From Bin87 sp034428455 (GTDB lineage Bacteria; Chloroflexota; Dehalococcoidia; Lucifugimonadales; UBA3495), in NCBI GenBank assembly GCA_034428455.1, contig DAOUHZ010000039.1, positions 1 to 64,000 of the forward strand: a DNA stretch of 64,000 bases, given 5' to 3'. A model generated the notes under the pieces. It was given only the letters and a program-made list of their open reading frames with translations. It was not told the DNA's origin and made no database searches. Both the position numbers and the translations under genes were made by a program. Positions 25,402-34,403 of the stretch are shown one piece after another (the stretch's first letter is position 1; each line of letters begins with the position of its first letter).

Positions 25402-25779
25402 TCAAACGGGTTCGTTGGCTACGGCAAGCAGGCGAGCAACGAAAATGCTTACTCGCGGCCGGTAACGCGCTATCCAAATTTCACTCTCTTGTCCGTGATA
25501 GAAATTGTTGTGGAAACGTTCCGTGATGTTGAACTCAGTGAGCCAATAAGGCTGGCCGGTGGTGGTGCGCAATCGTTTGGCGAGGTTATTCAGTGAGCCA
25601 TGGCTGTTGTACGGTCGCACTTGCTGGAGAGCGACGGCTATCATAGCGTGGGCCGTTGCTCCCCACAGCATTTCCGACCCTTTCATTGCTTTGCCAGCGT
25701 CAAACTCGGCGTCGGATTCCTCCAGCAAGGTCAACGCCATTTGCGAGTGTTCCTGAACCGATAGTGTCGGTAGGGTCAT
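25402..25779 (-). CDS. PaREP1/HEPN-like protein (copy 1)
   Basis: A 125-residue all-helical protein with HEPN/PaREP1-like features: MALTLLEESDAEFDAGKAMKGSEMLWGATAHAMIAVA (landmarks DAEFDAGKA and SEMLWGATAHA), then a C-terminal helix with FHNNFYHGQ. The R-x4-6-H ribonuclease motif of toxic HEPN proteins is not clear. It is 4 bases after a paralogue at 25784. Possible role in RNA-linked stress response; not established. Confidence 0.6.
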   Translation of the reverse strand: MTLPTLSVQEHSQMALTLLEESDAEFDAGKAMKGSEMLWGATAHAMIAVALQQVRPYNSHGSLNNLAKRLRTTTGQPYWLTEFNITERFHNNFYHGQESEIWIARYRPRVSIFVARLLAVANEPV

Positions 25780-25783
25780 AGGC

Positions 25784-26146
25784 TCAACCCGCTAGTTCCC
25801 GCACGGTATGGATGAATTCGTGCACCACCCGCCGGGCCCAGTGGGTATCGCCATCCTCAAATCGGAGATTGCCGGCGCGAACCAGGTTCGGATAGCCTTC
25901 TGCCGCTCCATATGAACTGAGCAGAATTTCGCCGACCTGCTCATCCATCTTGGCCAACCTCTCCACCACTGGGTACAGGTCATCGCAGTCATAATCCCAG
26001 CCGCTTTTTGAGGCGGCAGTTTTGAGGGTATGGGTTATTGCCGCCCACAGGTGTTCGGTAGCCGCCAGCGCGTCGGCGTTCTCAAACTCCCGGTCGGCGG
26101 CGTCCAGGTAGTCCTGGGCGGTTCTGAGCTGCATTTCCGTTGACAT
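25784..26146 (-). CDS. PaREP1/HEPN-like protein (copy 2)
   Basis: A 120-residue helical protein. Landmarks AQDYLDAADREFENADAL and TEHLWAAITHTLKTAASKSGW match the PaREP1-like pattern (alternating helix with (L)WAA(x)HA and a GW end). ATG 26146 has GAGGG upstream. It is first of a two-gene pair with 25402 and shares its layout but has diverged strongly. Nothing in it suggests catalysis. Confidence 0.6.
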   Translation of the reverse strand: MSTEMQLRTAQDYLDAADREFENADALAATEHLWAAITHTLKTAASKSGWDYDCDDLYPVVERLAKMDEQVGEILLSSYGAAEGYPNLVRAGNLRFEDGDTHWARRVVHEFIHTVRELAG

Positions 26147-26216
26147 CGTGACGTTCCCTCTGAATTGTGCCGTGCGATCAGCATAGCGCAGGGATATATC
26201 AGGGGCAACGCGGTTA

Positions 26217-27008
26217 TCAGATAAGTCCTTCCGCGATAGCTGCGGCTTCCACCAGATCCCAGCCGTCTTGGATGCCGGGCAGCAGCCGGTCGCAAGCCTC
26301 GGCCTTGAGCACGGCGCGGCCAGCGTCATCGCGGTCGTCGACGGACACCAGCGCCGCAGTTACCTGCGCCGCCTCTGCGGGATCAACCTCAGGACGCGCG
26401 GTGAAGCAGCAGTGGCTGTAGCCCGGGCTGCTCCAGAACACCTTCAGGTCGTTGGTGTCAATGCCATGCCGCTCGCCCAGGGTTTCGAAGGCGCGCGCGC
26501 TGATCGCCCCGGCGTCATAGGTGCGGTTCAGCACCTGCAAGGCCACGTCAACTTGGTCCGAGCCGTGGCGCTGGTCGCGTTGGTCATAGAAATCGGCGGC
26601 CGTCAGGGTGCGCGAAGGGTGGATGCCCATCTGCTTGAGGAAATAAACCGGCAATAGGCCAGCTTCCACCGAATCTCGCGCGGCAAAGGCGAACCGCGTG
26701 CCGGGCAAGTCCTCCACGGTATCTATGGCGGAGTCGGAGCGGGTGATGAACCTGGTGGTAAAGCCGACATCGACGTCGCGCAGCGCGAGCACCGGGGCTC
26801 CGTTCGGCAAGGCGCGGCGCATCTTTACGTGGGACAGCGGGCCGTTCCACGCCAGATTGATCTCGCCGCGAGTGAAGGCATCCACCATCTCGTCGTAGCC
26901 GGAATAGAGCACCCAATCGAATTCTACGCCGTTGCGACGGAACACCGTCTCCAGCGCGCGGCAAAGGTCGAGGTGTGCCGGAGAACCTGTTGCGCCCATC
27001 CGTATCAT
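26217..27008 (-). CDS. PhnD-like substrate-binding protein lacking a signal peptide
   Basis: A 263-residue phosphate/phosphonate-type periplasmic binding fold. Landmarks are MGATGSPAHLDLCRALETVF, GYDEMVDAFTRGEINLAWNGPLSHVK (cited as DAFTRGEINLAW and GPLSHVK), the TVEDLPGTRFAFAARDS hinge and DVALQVLNRTYDAGAIS. PhnD proteins bind phosphonates for ABC import, but this has no signal peptide, lipobox or adjacent ATPase/permease. It may be a cytosolic ligand sensor. AGGAGG is 8 bases before ATG 27008. Confidence 0.8.
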   Translation of the reverse strand: MIRMGATGSPAHLDLCRALETVFRRNGVEFDWVLYSGYDEMVDAFTRGEINLAWNGPLSHVKMRRALPNGAPVLALRDVDVGFTTRFITRSDSAIDTVEDLPGTRFAFAARDSVEAGLLPVYFLKQMGIHPSRTLTAADFYDQRDQRHGSDQVDVALQVLNRTYDAGAISARAFETLGERHGIDTNDLKVFWSSPGYSHCCFTARPEVDPAEAAQVTAALVSVDDRDDAGRAVLKAEACDRLLPGIQDGWDLVEAAAIAEGLI

Positions 27009-27074
27009 GTTGGTCACCTCCTGTGGGGTCGGGTGCGATGCGGGCCGTCTCGGGGCGCGGGTGCACTGGCAGGG

Positions 27075-28631
27075 CTACAACCTGTCCCCCGCCGCCATTT
27101 CCGCGGCGGTTGTTCCGGTCAACTCGGCCCGTTCCATCGGGCTGGCGCGCATCAGCGTTGCCGGGACAATGGCCAAGATGGCGAGGATGCCGGCGGCGCG
27201 GAAGAAGCTGTGGAACAGGTCCAGGCTGGCCGTGCTTATCACGTCCCGACGCTCGGCGGCCGGCAGGGCCACCGTTTCGTCAAAGATAGTCAGCAACTCA
27301 TTGACGCCCCAGGCTGACAACGCCGCCATCCCCAGCGTCATCCCCAGCATCCGCGCCACCACGATCATTGACGCCGATACTGCCCGGTAATCCACCGGCG
27401 CCGACAGAATCGCCCGGTGCATCAGCGGGGCGATGACCAGCCCGAACCCGATGCCGGCGATTAACATGTCGATGGTCAGTTTCGGGTCGCTGATTTCAAT
27501 CTGCCAACCGGGCAGTCCCAGCAAAGGCCAGCCGCCGACCTGGAACATCCCGACGGCAATCAGCGCCAACCCGGGTATGGTCACCCAGCGGGCGTCAATC
27601 CAGCGCAGCAGCAGACCGCCGACCACGGAGAATATGGGGATCGTCCCCGTCATCCGCAGCAGCCACAGCGCCGCCGTCAGGTGGTCAACCGGGCGCTCCG
27701 GCACGTCCATCACCGTGTTGGCCATGATCACCATGGCGGCCATGGCGACGATGAGGGCAATTCCCACCAGTAGCTGGGCAATGTTGGCCATCACGAAAGC
27801 CCAGGCCCGGAACAGGGCGCCGGACAGCAGCGGCTGCACCGTTCGCCGTTGCAGCAACACCAAGGCTCCGGTGCTGACCAGGAAACCCACCAGCAGCCAG
27901 TAGGGCGTCCAGGAGGACAGCCGGAAGAGGCCCTCGTGGGCTACCGCCAGAGAGAGCAACACCAAGGCAACCGTGAGCACGATTGCGCCGCGGTAATCCA
28001 TGCGGGCGTCGGCGAACCGCTGGTTGGGCAGGAACAGCAGGGCGGTGGCAATAACGGCGGCCTGGGGCACGTTGAGCCAGAATATGCCCCGCCAGCTCCA
28101 GATTTCGATAATTGCGCCGCCGTAGGCCGGCCCCAGCATACTGCCCGCTTCGGCCGCGCCGGCGACGATGCCCAGGGCCAGCCCCCGTTTCTCCGGCGAC
28201 ACCAGCGCCGCCGCGATGGCCAGGCTGATGGGCACCGTGCCGCCCCCGCCGACGGCCTGCACCACCCTCGCAATGACAATCTGATCCAGTGGGTCAATCT
28301 GGTCGTTCAGCCAGCCCCATTCCCCCGACAGCGCAACCAGGGTCGTTCCCACGCAGAACACGAGGAGAGAACACTGGTAGATGCGGGTGTAGCCGTACAC
28401 ATCGGCCAGCCGGCCGAGGAGGGGCATCGCGACGGTATAGCCCAGCAGGTAGGCCGTAACCACCCAGATAACCGCCTCCAGCCGCGCCAACTGGATTTTC
28501 AGGTCCACCATCACGGCCGGCAGCGCAGTCACCACCACCGTCTGGTCCAGGGCAGTGATGAAAGTGCCCGTAGCGATAGCCGCTACCATCACCCACGGTG
28601 GGAGAGAGTGCTGTTGCAATCGACTCAACAT
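27075..28631 (-). CDS. DHA2-family MFS exporter, P55/Rv1410-like by context
   Basis: A 518-residue, about 14-helix major facilitator. Signature motifs are LDQTVVVTALPAVM, GRLADVYGYTR, IARVVQAVGGGGTVP and GAAEAGSMLGPAYGG (antiporter motif C). A long periplasmic loop before the last helix (about 30 residues, ELLTIFDETVALPAAERRD) recalls the helical extension seen between the last two helices of mycobacterial lipid exporters Rv1410. It lies 42 bases downstream of an LprG/LppX-type lipoprotein, the same order as mycobacterial lprG-p55. Lipid export is thus inferred; drug efflux is the default alternative. Confidence 0.85.
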   Translation of the reverse strand: MLSRLQQHSLPPWVMVAAIATGTFITALDQTVVVTALPAVMVDLKIQLARLEAVIWVVTAYLLGYTVAMPLLGRLADVYGYTRIYQCSLLVFCVGTTLVALSGEWGWLNDQIDPLDQIVIARVVQAVGGGGTVPISLAIAAALVSPEKRGLALGIVAGAAEAGSMLGPAYGGAIIEIWSWRGIFWLNVPQAAVIATALLFLPNQRFADARMDYRGAIVLTVALVLLSLAVAHEGLFRLSSWTPYWLLVGFLVSTGALVLLQRRTVQPLLSGALFRAWAFVMANIAQLLVGIALIVAMAAMVIMANTVMDVPERPVDHLTAALWLLRMTGTIPIFSVVGGLLLRWIDARWVTIPGLALIAVGMFQVGGWPLLGLPGWQIEISDPKLTIDMLIAGIGFGLVIAPLMHRAILSAPVDYRAVSASMIVVARMLGMTLGMAALSAWGVNELLTIFDETVALPAAERRDVISTASLDLFHSFFRAAGILAILAIVPATLMRASPMERAELTGTTAAEMAAGDRL

Positions 28632-28673
28632 CAGACAAAGCAGGGGCCGGGGAGAGCAGAAAGCGGTGGTCGA

Positions 28674-29537
28674 TTACTGCTGGATATTGGAGAGGTCAAG
28701 ATAGTCGTCGGGTCCGGGGATTTCAATCTCAACGGGGGCATTGTAGTCGCTCACCGTTACTTTGCGCACGGTGTCAGCGTCGTCATATTCCCCGATGGGG
28801 CCGATGATGCGGGCTTGACGGAGGATTTTCCCCTCGGTGTCCGTCCAGACTTCCACGTCCACCCGCTGGCCCTCCACGGGGAAAAGCAGCAGCCAGTCCA
28901 TCACTGTCGCGGGAGCGTCGCCGGTAATCTTGTAGGCGCTTTTGCCGTCGATTTCCTCCTCTCCGACAAGGACGGGGTTTTCAATGGAGTCGGCGGCGGC
29001 GCCGATGATGTTGTTCAGCTCAGTGATGGGGATTGAGATGCTGGAGAAGGGGCGCTTGGTCCAGTAGCCGGACAGGGGATCGGTGAGGAAGTAGCTGTCG
29101 GGCGTAACGATCATGTTCAGTTCAACGTAGGTGCCGTCCTCAGTAGAGGCGTCAGCGCCGGAAACCAGATAGGCGTCAATAGTCATTTGCGCGCCCTGCT
29201 CGACATCCCAGCCGCCTTTGGCAACGGTGGCCTTGGCTTGAACCGAACTGACGTAGATGCTGCCGGATTCGTGCTCGAGCACAAAGTTAAAAGACCGCGC
29301 CTGCCGGAGGTTCTCGGCCGTTTCCACCAGCAGGGCCGCCGGATCCGGCGGCGGCGTGGGGGTAGGCTGTTCGGCGGCCGGCTGGGCTGCGGGAGCGGCC
29401 GCCGGTTCTGACGGAGCGGCCGGAGGATCAGAGCCACCGCACGCTACCGCCAGCAGACCGACGCACAACGCAATCGCAATGCCCCACCAGTGCCAACGGC
29501 GGTCCATGATCGAGGGAATGGCGGTCGCACGCAACAT
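28674..29537 (-). CDS. LppX/LprG-type lipoprotein
   Basis: A lipoprotein of about 287 residues. The signal reads WHWWGIAIALCVGLLAVAC with lipobox AVAC, followed by a Pro/Ala-rich linker. The mature domain has the LppX_LprAFG pattern: a start like LLVETAENLRQARSFNFVLEHE, strands with SVQAKATVAKGG, the GTYVELNMIVTPDSYFLTDP segment, and ITGDAPATVMDWLLLFP. In mycobacteria, LprG carries triacylated lipids and works with the MFS protein Rv1410. GGAGG is 11 bases before ATG 29537; ATG 29570 further up is possible but less well supported. Confidence 0.82.
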   Translation of the reverse strand: MLRATAIPSIMDRRWHWWGIAIALCVGLLAVACGGSDPPAAPSEPAAAPAAQPAAEQPTPTPPPDPAALLVETAENLRQARSFNFVLEHESGSIYVSSVQAKATVAKGGWDVEQGAQMTIDAYLVSGADASTEDGTYVELNMIVTPDSYFLTDPLSGYWTKRPFSSISIPITELNNIIGAAADSIENPVLVGEEEIDGKSAYKITGDAPATVMDWLLLFPVEGQRVDVEVWTDTEGKILRQARIIGPIGEYDDADTVRKVTVSDYNAPVEIEIPGPDDYLDLSNIQQ

Positions 29538-29701
29538 TTGTATCTGTACCTCCGGGGTAATTTTCATCATCGTCTATAGAAGCAGGATGCGCCGGATTGG
29601 CGCGATGGACAGGATAGGTACTTTGCCGTAGTACGAATGCAATCCTGGAAATCCTGCTTCTGACGTGTCGCTGTCCTGAAAGTGGACACGCTTGAGCCGG
29701 C

Positions 29702-31093
29702 CTACCGGGATGACCATACGGCCATGCTGCCGTTGGCGATGTCACGCAGTTCTCCGCCTTCGCCGGTTTCCACGACGTATACGCGGGAGCCTCCACCACT
29801 GCTGCCGTTGCGCCTGTCGGACAAGTATTGTTGCGTTCCAGCCACGACCAAAGCGGATCCGTCCGGAGCCCAGGGGGAGTGGCTCCGCGCATACTGGTCG
29901 AAGAACGCCAGCATCAGGAACGTCTCTCCGCTGGGCGAAAAGCGGAATCCTCCCACGGCGTTGTCCGCCTCGGCGCCGGCATCATCGGAGGTCAAGCCCT
30001 CGACGATTCTCCACTCCATGGTGCGCTCTTCGGGGTTCAGGGCTACCCAGGCTAAGCGGTCGCCGTTGGGCTCCCAGAAAAATCCCAGCACCCAATCGTC
30101 CTCCTTGACCATCCGCTCGGCGCTGCCGTCGACGGCCAGAAGGCGCAATCGGCGGTACGCCGGCGAACCGGCGATCTGCCGGTCAGCCACTGCGATTGCC
30201 GTGCCGTCCGCAGACCACAGGAAAGCGCACGAGCCTTCGACCTCGGCCAACCGGAGGGCAGCGTCATCGGGTTGGTCGGGTCGTCCCACCCACAACGCTT
30301 CGCTATCGCCGCCGGGGGCTGACCAGGCCAGCCGGCTGCCATCGGGAGACCAGGCCGGCGTGCGGAACGAACGAGACCGGGCCAATGGCTGCACGCTGAA
30401 CTGCTGGGCGTCGTAGTCCGGCCGAACCAGCAGAACGTCCTCGTTGCTGTGCACCGCCAAAGAAGAACTATCCGGCGACCAGTCGAAATACAGGGGCGCA
30501 CCCCTTTGTACCGCCAATGGCACATTGGGCGGACCGGACTGCGGCGCGGGGGACGCATCCACCACGAACAAGGTCAGACCTTCCGGGGTTGCGGCCGTGA
30601 TTCCCAGTTTCTGCCCGTCGGGAGACCACTGGACATAGTGGGGAGTGCCTTCCGCGATGGTGAGCGGGGCCTCGTTGACAAAGGCCGCTCCGCCTACTCC
30701 CGTGGACGATTCCAGCGAGTGGAGGCTGATCTGCGCGTCGCTGGGAGAGTCGCCCCGCAGCAGCGACACAGCGATGCGAGAGCCATCCGGAGACCACACG
30801 GGCCAGCTGTACATCACATTGCTGCGCTGTGGCTGGGCGAGGATTCCGCCAGCTCGCGCCACCGCGCCGGTCGTCAGCAAATTGCGGCCAGAACCGTCCG
30901 GGTTGGAGGTGACCAATTGGCCGTCGGCGTCGATGTATGCGATACGGTTGATAGTCATAGACATTTCGTTATGTTCGGCTGCGCCCGGACCCAACGCACA
31001 GGCCAGCGCGGCCAGCAAAACCGCGGTGAGCGCGGCCAGGAAGGTTAGACACCGACAAGCGCGAACCGGTATCCGGCAAGCCTTCAGCTTCAT
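29702..31093 (-). CDS. TolB-like beta-propeller lipoprotein
   Basis: A protein of about 463 residues. After a basic start and hydrophobic signal (CLTFLAALTAVLLAALAC, lipobox ALAC), repeats of the TolB/WD40-like blade occur throughout: RIAYIDADGQL, PVWSPDGSRIAVS, VQWSPDGQKLGI, FDWSPDSSSLAVH, PAWSPDGSRLAWS and FLWSADGTAIAVA, then FFWEPNGDRLAWV and SPWAPDGSALVVA. Seven or eight blades are likely. Exposed on the outside of the membrane, it probably binds a partner or envelope component. The start is uncertain; an upstream extension of 25 codons is open. Confidence 0.82.
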   Translation of the reverse strand: MKLKACRIPVRACRCLTFLAALTAVLLAALACALGPGAAEHNEMSMTINRIAYIDADGQLVTSNPDGSGRNLLTTGAVARAGGILAQPQRSNVMYSWPVWSPDGSRIAVSLLRGDSPSDAQISLHSLESSTGVGGAAFVNEAPLTIAEGTPHYVQWSPDGQKLGITAATPEGLTLFVVDASPAPQSGPPNVPLAVQRGAPLYFDWSPDSSSLAVHSNEDVLLVRPDYDAQQFSVQPLARSRSFRTPAWSPDGSRLAWSAPGGDSEALWVGRPDQPDDAALRLAEVEGSCAFLWSADGTAIAVADRQIAGSPAYRRLRLLAVDGSAERMVKEDDWVLGFFWEPNGDRLAWVALNPEERTMEWRIVEGLTSDDAGAEADNAVGGFRFSPSGETFLMLAFFDQYARSHSPWAPDGSALVVAGTQQYLSDRRNGSSGGGSRVYVVETGEGGELRDIANGSMAVWSSR

Positions 31094-31321
31094 CAGCCAC
31101 GGAAGTAATCTCGCGAGCACGCCGGTAACGGTAGCATCCAACATACCATTACGCAACGGAGGGGCCATTGATCGCCAGCGGGCATCGCTGGATCAGCGCC
31201 CCCTTGAGATAGCAAAAGCGGGCTACCGGGAACGCGGGGCCACCGGCGCGAAAACTGTGGTTTAATGCCGCGTAGCGCAAGTTCAGATACGCAGTCAATT
31301 GGGCGAGTAAGAACACGAGCG

Positions 31322-32887
31322 ATGACAACACAAAACACCCCACCGGCCGGCCGGGTCATTATGGTCCAGGGCACGGCGTCCCACGTCGGCAAGAGCGTGC
31401 TGGTGTCGGCGCTGTGTCGCATATTCCGCCAGGACGGGCTGCGGGTCGCGCCGTTCAAAGCGCAGAATATGTCCAACAACTCGTACGTCACGCCGGACGG
31501 CGGCGAGATCGGCCGCGCCCAGGCCGTCCAGGCCGAGGCCGCCGGCGTTGAAGCCCGGGTGGAAATGAACCCGGTTTTGCTCAAACCCGAGGCCGACAGC
31601 CACGCCCAGGTGGTGCTGATGGGCCGTCCGCTGACCTCAGCCCGGGCCCGCGACTATTTCGACCTTAAAGCCACCCTCTGGGAATCAGTATCCAGTTCGC
31701 TGGACGCTTTGCGCCGCCAGCACGACGTGGTTGTCATCGAGGGAGCAGGCAGCCCGGCGGAGATCAACCTGAAAGCCACCGAGATCGTCAACATGCGAGT
31801 GGCGCTGCACGCCAACGCGCCGGTGCTTCTGTGCGGCGACATCGACCGGGGCGGCGTCTTCGCATCGCTGGTGGGCACGCTGCAACTGCTGGACGATGCG
31901 GAGCGGGACCGGGTCAAGGGGCTGCTGATAAACAAGTTCCGCGGAGACGTTTCGCTGTTGACCGACGGCCTGACCTGGCTGGAAGACTACACCAACAAGC
32001 CAGTGGTGGGCGTGGTTCACCATTTCAGGGACATACACATTCCTGAAGAGGACTCCGTGGCGCTGGACTTTACGCCCGCTCATGCGTCCTCGCCTGACGT
32101 GCTGGACGTGGCGGTGGTGCAGGTTCCCCACATTTCGAACTTCGACGACTTCGATCCGCTGGCCAGGGAGCCGGGGGTCTCGCTGCGGTACGTGCAGAGC
32201 GGCGACCGGCTGGGTCGGCCGGATCTGGTCATTCTTCCGGGCAGCAAGACGACCATCCCCGACCTGATGTGGATGGAACAGCAGGGATTGTGCCAAGCCG
32301 TCATGGGGGCTATGAATCGCGGGTCTGCGATCATCGGCATCTGCGGTGGCTACCAGATGCTGGGCAAGACACTGCTGGACCCGGATCGCATCGAGTCCTC
32401 CATCGGCGCCGCGGACGGCCTCGGGCTGCTCCCTCTGGTGACCACCTTCGCGGGCACCAAGGAAACGCACCGAGTGGAAGCCACCGTGCGGCAGGAGGCG
32501 ACTACGCGCGGCCACCTGATGTCGGGCGCCGATGGGGAAACGGTGGTTGGCTACGAGATACACATGGGTCGAACCGCGGGTGAAGGCGTCATACCGCCGT
32601 TCGCCGTGGTTGACCGAGCCGACGCCGCCGTCACGCCAGAGACGGCGTTTGACGGAGCGCTGGACGCCAGCGGTCGCGTCATGGGTACCTACATCCACGG
32701 ACTGTTCCACAACGCCGGCGTCCGCCGAGCCATCCTGGGCGAACTGGCGCGGCGCAAGGGCGTAACGCTGCCCGATGGAGTGGACGTGGCCCGCGACCGG
32801 GAGTACGACCGGCTCGCCGACTGGGTGCGTGACAGCCTGCGCATGGACCTGGTGTACGACATGACGGGACTGACGCCGGCGCTATGA
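31322..32887 (+). CDS. cobQ: Cobyric acid synthase
   Basis: A 521-residue glutamine-dependent amidotransferase that amidates adenosylcobyrinic acid diamide. N-terminal synthetase domain: MVQGTASHVGKSVLVSALCR (nucleotide loop) and PFKAQNMSNNSYVTPDGGEIGRAQ. C-terminal class I glutaminase: Cys in IIGICGGYQMLG and His in TYIHGLFHN. ATG 31322 gives a standard length. It overlaps cobU by 4 bases (ATGA). No cobalamin riboswitch is recognised in the 31100-31321 leader. Confidence 0.96.
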   Translation: MTTQNTPPAGRVIMVQGTASHVGKSVLVSALCRIFRQDGLRVAPFKAQNMSNNSYVTPDGGEIGRAQAVQAEAAGVEARVEMNPVLLKPEADSHAQVVLMGRPLTSARARDYFDLKATLWESVSSSLDALRRQHDVVVIEGAGSPAEINLKATEIVNMRVALHANAPVLLCGDIDRGGVFASLVGTLQLLDDAERDRVKGLLINKFRGDVSLLTDGLTWLEDYTNKPVVGVVHHFRDIHIPEEDSVALDFTPAHASSPDVLDVAVVQVPHISNFDDFDPLAREPGVSLRYVQSGDRLGRPDLVILPGSKTTIPDLMWMEQQGLCQAVMGAMNRGSAIIGICGGYQMLGKTLLDPDRIESSIGAADGLGLLPLVTTFAGTKETHRVEATVRQEATTRGHLMSGADGETVVGYEIHMGRTAGEGVIPPFAVVDRADAAVTPETAFDGALDASGRVMGTYIHGLFHNAGVRRAILGELARRKGVTLPDGVDVARDREYDRLADWVRDSLRMDLVYDMTGLTPAL

Positions 32888-33453
32888 GCTCGATCCACCT
32901 GGTATTGGGCGGCATCCGGTCGGGCAAAAGCGCTTACGCGGAACGGTTGGCAGCCGAAATCGCCGGGCCCGAGCCGGTGCTTTACGTGGCCACGGGCATC
33001 GCCGTTGATGCGGAAATGGAAGAGCGCATTCAACGACACCGGCAACGCCGTCCTGACAACTGGCAGACGCTCGAAGCCTCGCTCAACCCGGTGGGAGCGC
33101 TGCAGGATCACTCGCAGGTCACGAATTCGCCCGTCGTCCTGTTACTGGATTCGATGGACGTTTGGGTTTCCAACCTGATGCTACAGCACGAGACGACTCC
33201 GCGGATGGAACTGGAAGCCCGAATCGTGGGGGCAGTGCGGCGTTTTGCGGATTACATCCGGGAGTTGGATCACCATGCGGTGGTCGTCAGCAGCGAAGTC
33301 GGCTACTCTTTGATTGCCACTACCACGATGGGCCGCCAGTTTCAGGATCTGCTGGGCACGGTGAACCAGGCGATGGCAGAGGCGGCTGACCGGGTCACCA
33401 TGGTCGTTGCGGGTTTGCCGGTAGCAATCAAGCCCATGCCGGCCGCCCGCTGA
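32884..33453 (+). CDS. cobU: Adenosylcobinamide kinase/guanylyltransferase
   Basis: A 189-residue bifunctional enzyme that phosphorylates and guanylylates adenosylcobinamide for nucleotide-loop assembly. Walker A is LVLGGIRSGKSAYAERL; the family's YVATGIAVDAEMEERIQRHRQRR (RIQRHRxRR) and VVSSEVGYSLI (SxExG) follow. ATG overlaps the cobQ stop. The guanylyltransferase histidine is in RIQRHR. Confidence 0.94.
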   Translation: MSSIHLVLGGIRSGKSAYAERLAAEIAGPEPVLYVATGIAVDAEMEERIQRHRQRRPDNWQTLEASLNPVGALQDHSQVTNSPVVLLLDSMDVWVSNLMLQHETTPRMELEARIVGAVRRFADYIRELDHHAVVVSSEVGYSLIATTTMGRQFQDLLGTVNQAMAEAADRVTMVVAGLPVAIKPMPAAR

Positions 33454-33482
33454 CTGGCGGCAGGCGGCGATTCGGCGGCGCG

Positions 33483-34403
33483 ATGACTGACGAGACGTTG
33501 GGAACCGCTTCAGTTCTGGCTCCGGGAACCTGCGGCGAACTGGTGCAGGGCATGACGGGCGGAACGCATTTCCTGGTGACCTGCCCCATCAACCAGTTTT
33601 CGCGGGCCACGGTGACGCTGCGGATCGCCGGTTCTCAAGAGGTGGCGGGAACCGTCCGGGGCATAGAGCATTTGCCCAAAACCCGACAGGCCGTGTCGCA
33701 AGCGTTGATAAAGTTGGCTCCGCGCCTGGAAGTTGCCGGCCTGACCGTGGAGGTTGTCATCGCCAATCCAATACCCACCGGCAAAGGCATGGGCAGCAGC
33801 AGCGCGGACATCACGGCGGCAGTGTGCGCGACGGGCAAGGCCGCGGGTGTCGATTTGTCGCCGGATACCGTTGCAAGAATCGCGCTGGCGGTGGAGCCGA
33901 CCGACGGCGTGATGTTCCCCGGCATCGCCATGTTCGATCATAGGCAGGGCAAAATTGTCGACTTGCTTGGTGCTCCTCCGCCGATGGAGGTAATCGTCAT
34001 CGACCGCGGTGGTCAGGTGGACACCCTGGAGTTCAACCGGATTGATCGCGAAGCGCATTGGCGGTCGGCCGCCGATGCCACCACTGAGGCCCTGGAGTTG
34101 GTGCGAGAAGGCATCCGCCGCTGCGACCCGGAACTGGTAGGTCGGGGGGCAACCATCTCGGCGCGGGCCGGGCGGCCGGATGACGCCGCCCCGTGGGTGG
34201 CGCGGGCGTCGGATTTAGCCGCTGAAATCGGCGCCGTGGGCGTGAACGTGGCCCACAGCGGCACGGTGGTCGGCATCCTACTGGACGCCCGCAAACGCCA
34301 GAGCAAGCCGGCCATGCGGCGGGCTTTAGAGGCGTTTAGAGATGCGGAGAGCCTGCAGCACTTTCGGATTATTGGCGGGGGAGTGAGGGAACATCGCTAC
34401 TAG
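33483..34403 (+). CDS. pduX: GHMP kinase, PduX-like L-threonine kinase
   Basis: A 306-residue GHMP kinase with PGTCGELVQG at the start and the ATP loop PIPTGKGMGSSSADI. PduX phosphorylates L-threonine to make the aminopropanol linker of cobalamin. The 29-base distance from cobU on the same strand supports this over other GHMP kinases. The CobD decarboxylase, CbiB and CobS that would complete the pathway are not in the window. Its last codons overlap the end of the convergent PIN gene by 4 bases. Confidence 0.85.
   Translation: MTDETLGTASVLAPGTCGELVQGMTGGTHFLVTCPINQFSRATVTLRIAGSQEVAGTVRGIEHLPKTRQAVSQALIKLAPRLEVAGLTVEVVIANPIPTGKGMGSSSADITAAVCATGKAAGVDLSPDTVARIALAVEPTDGVMFPGIAMFDHRQGKIVDLLGAPPPMEVIVIDRGGQVDTLEFNRIDREAHWRSAADATTEALELVREGIRRCDPELVGRGATISARAGRPDDAAPWVARASDLAAEIGAVGVNVAHSGTVVGILLDARKRQSKPAMRRALEAFRDAESLQHFRIIGGGVREHRY

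Noticed and set aside
27849..29036. A 395-codon plus-strand frame across the MFS/LprG-like genes
   Set aside because: It is His/Gln/Arg-rich antisense of the exporter, without a start context or known motif.
31100..31321. Possible cobalamin riboswitch upstream of cobQ
   Set aside because: GC-rich pieces resemble stems, but no B12-box-like conserved string or kissing-loop layout could be placed.
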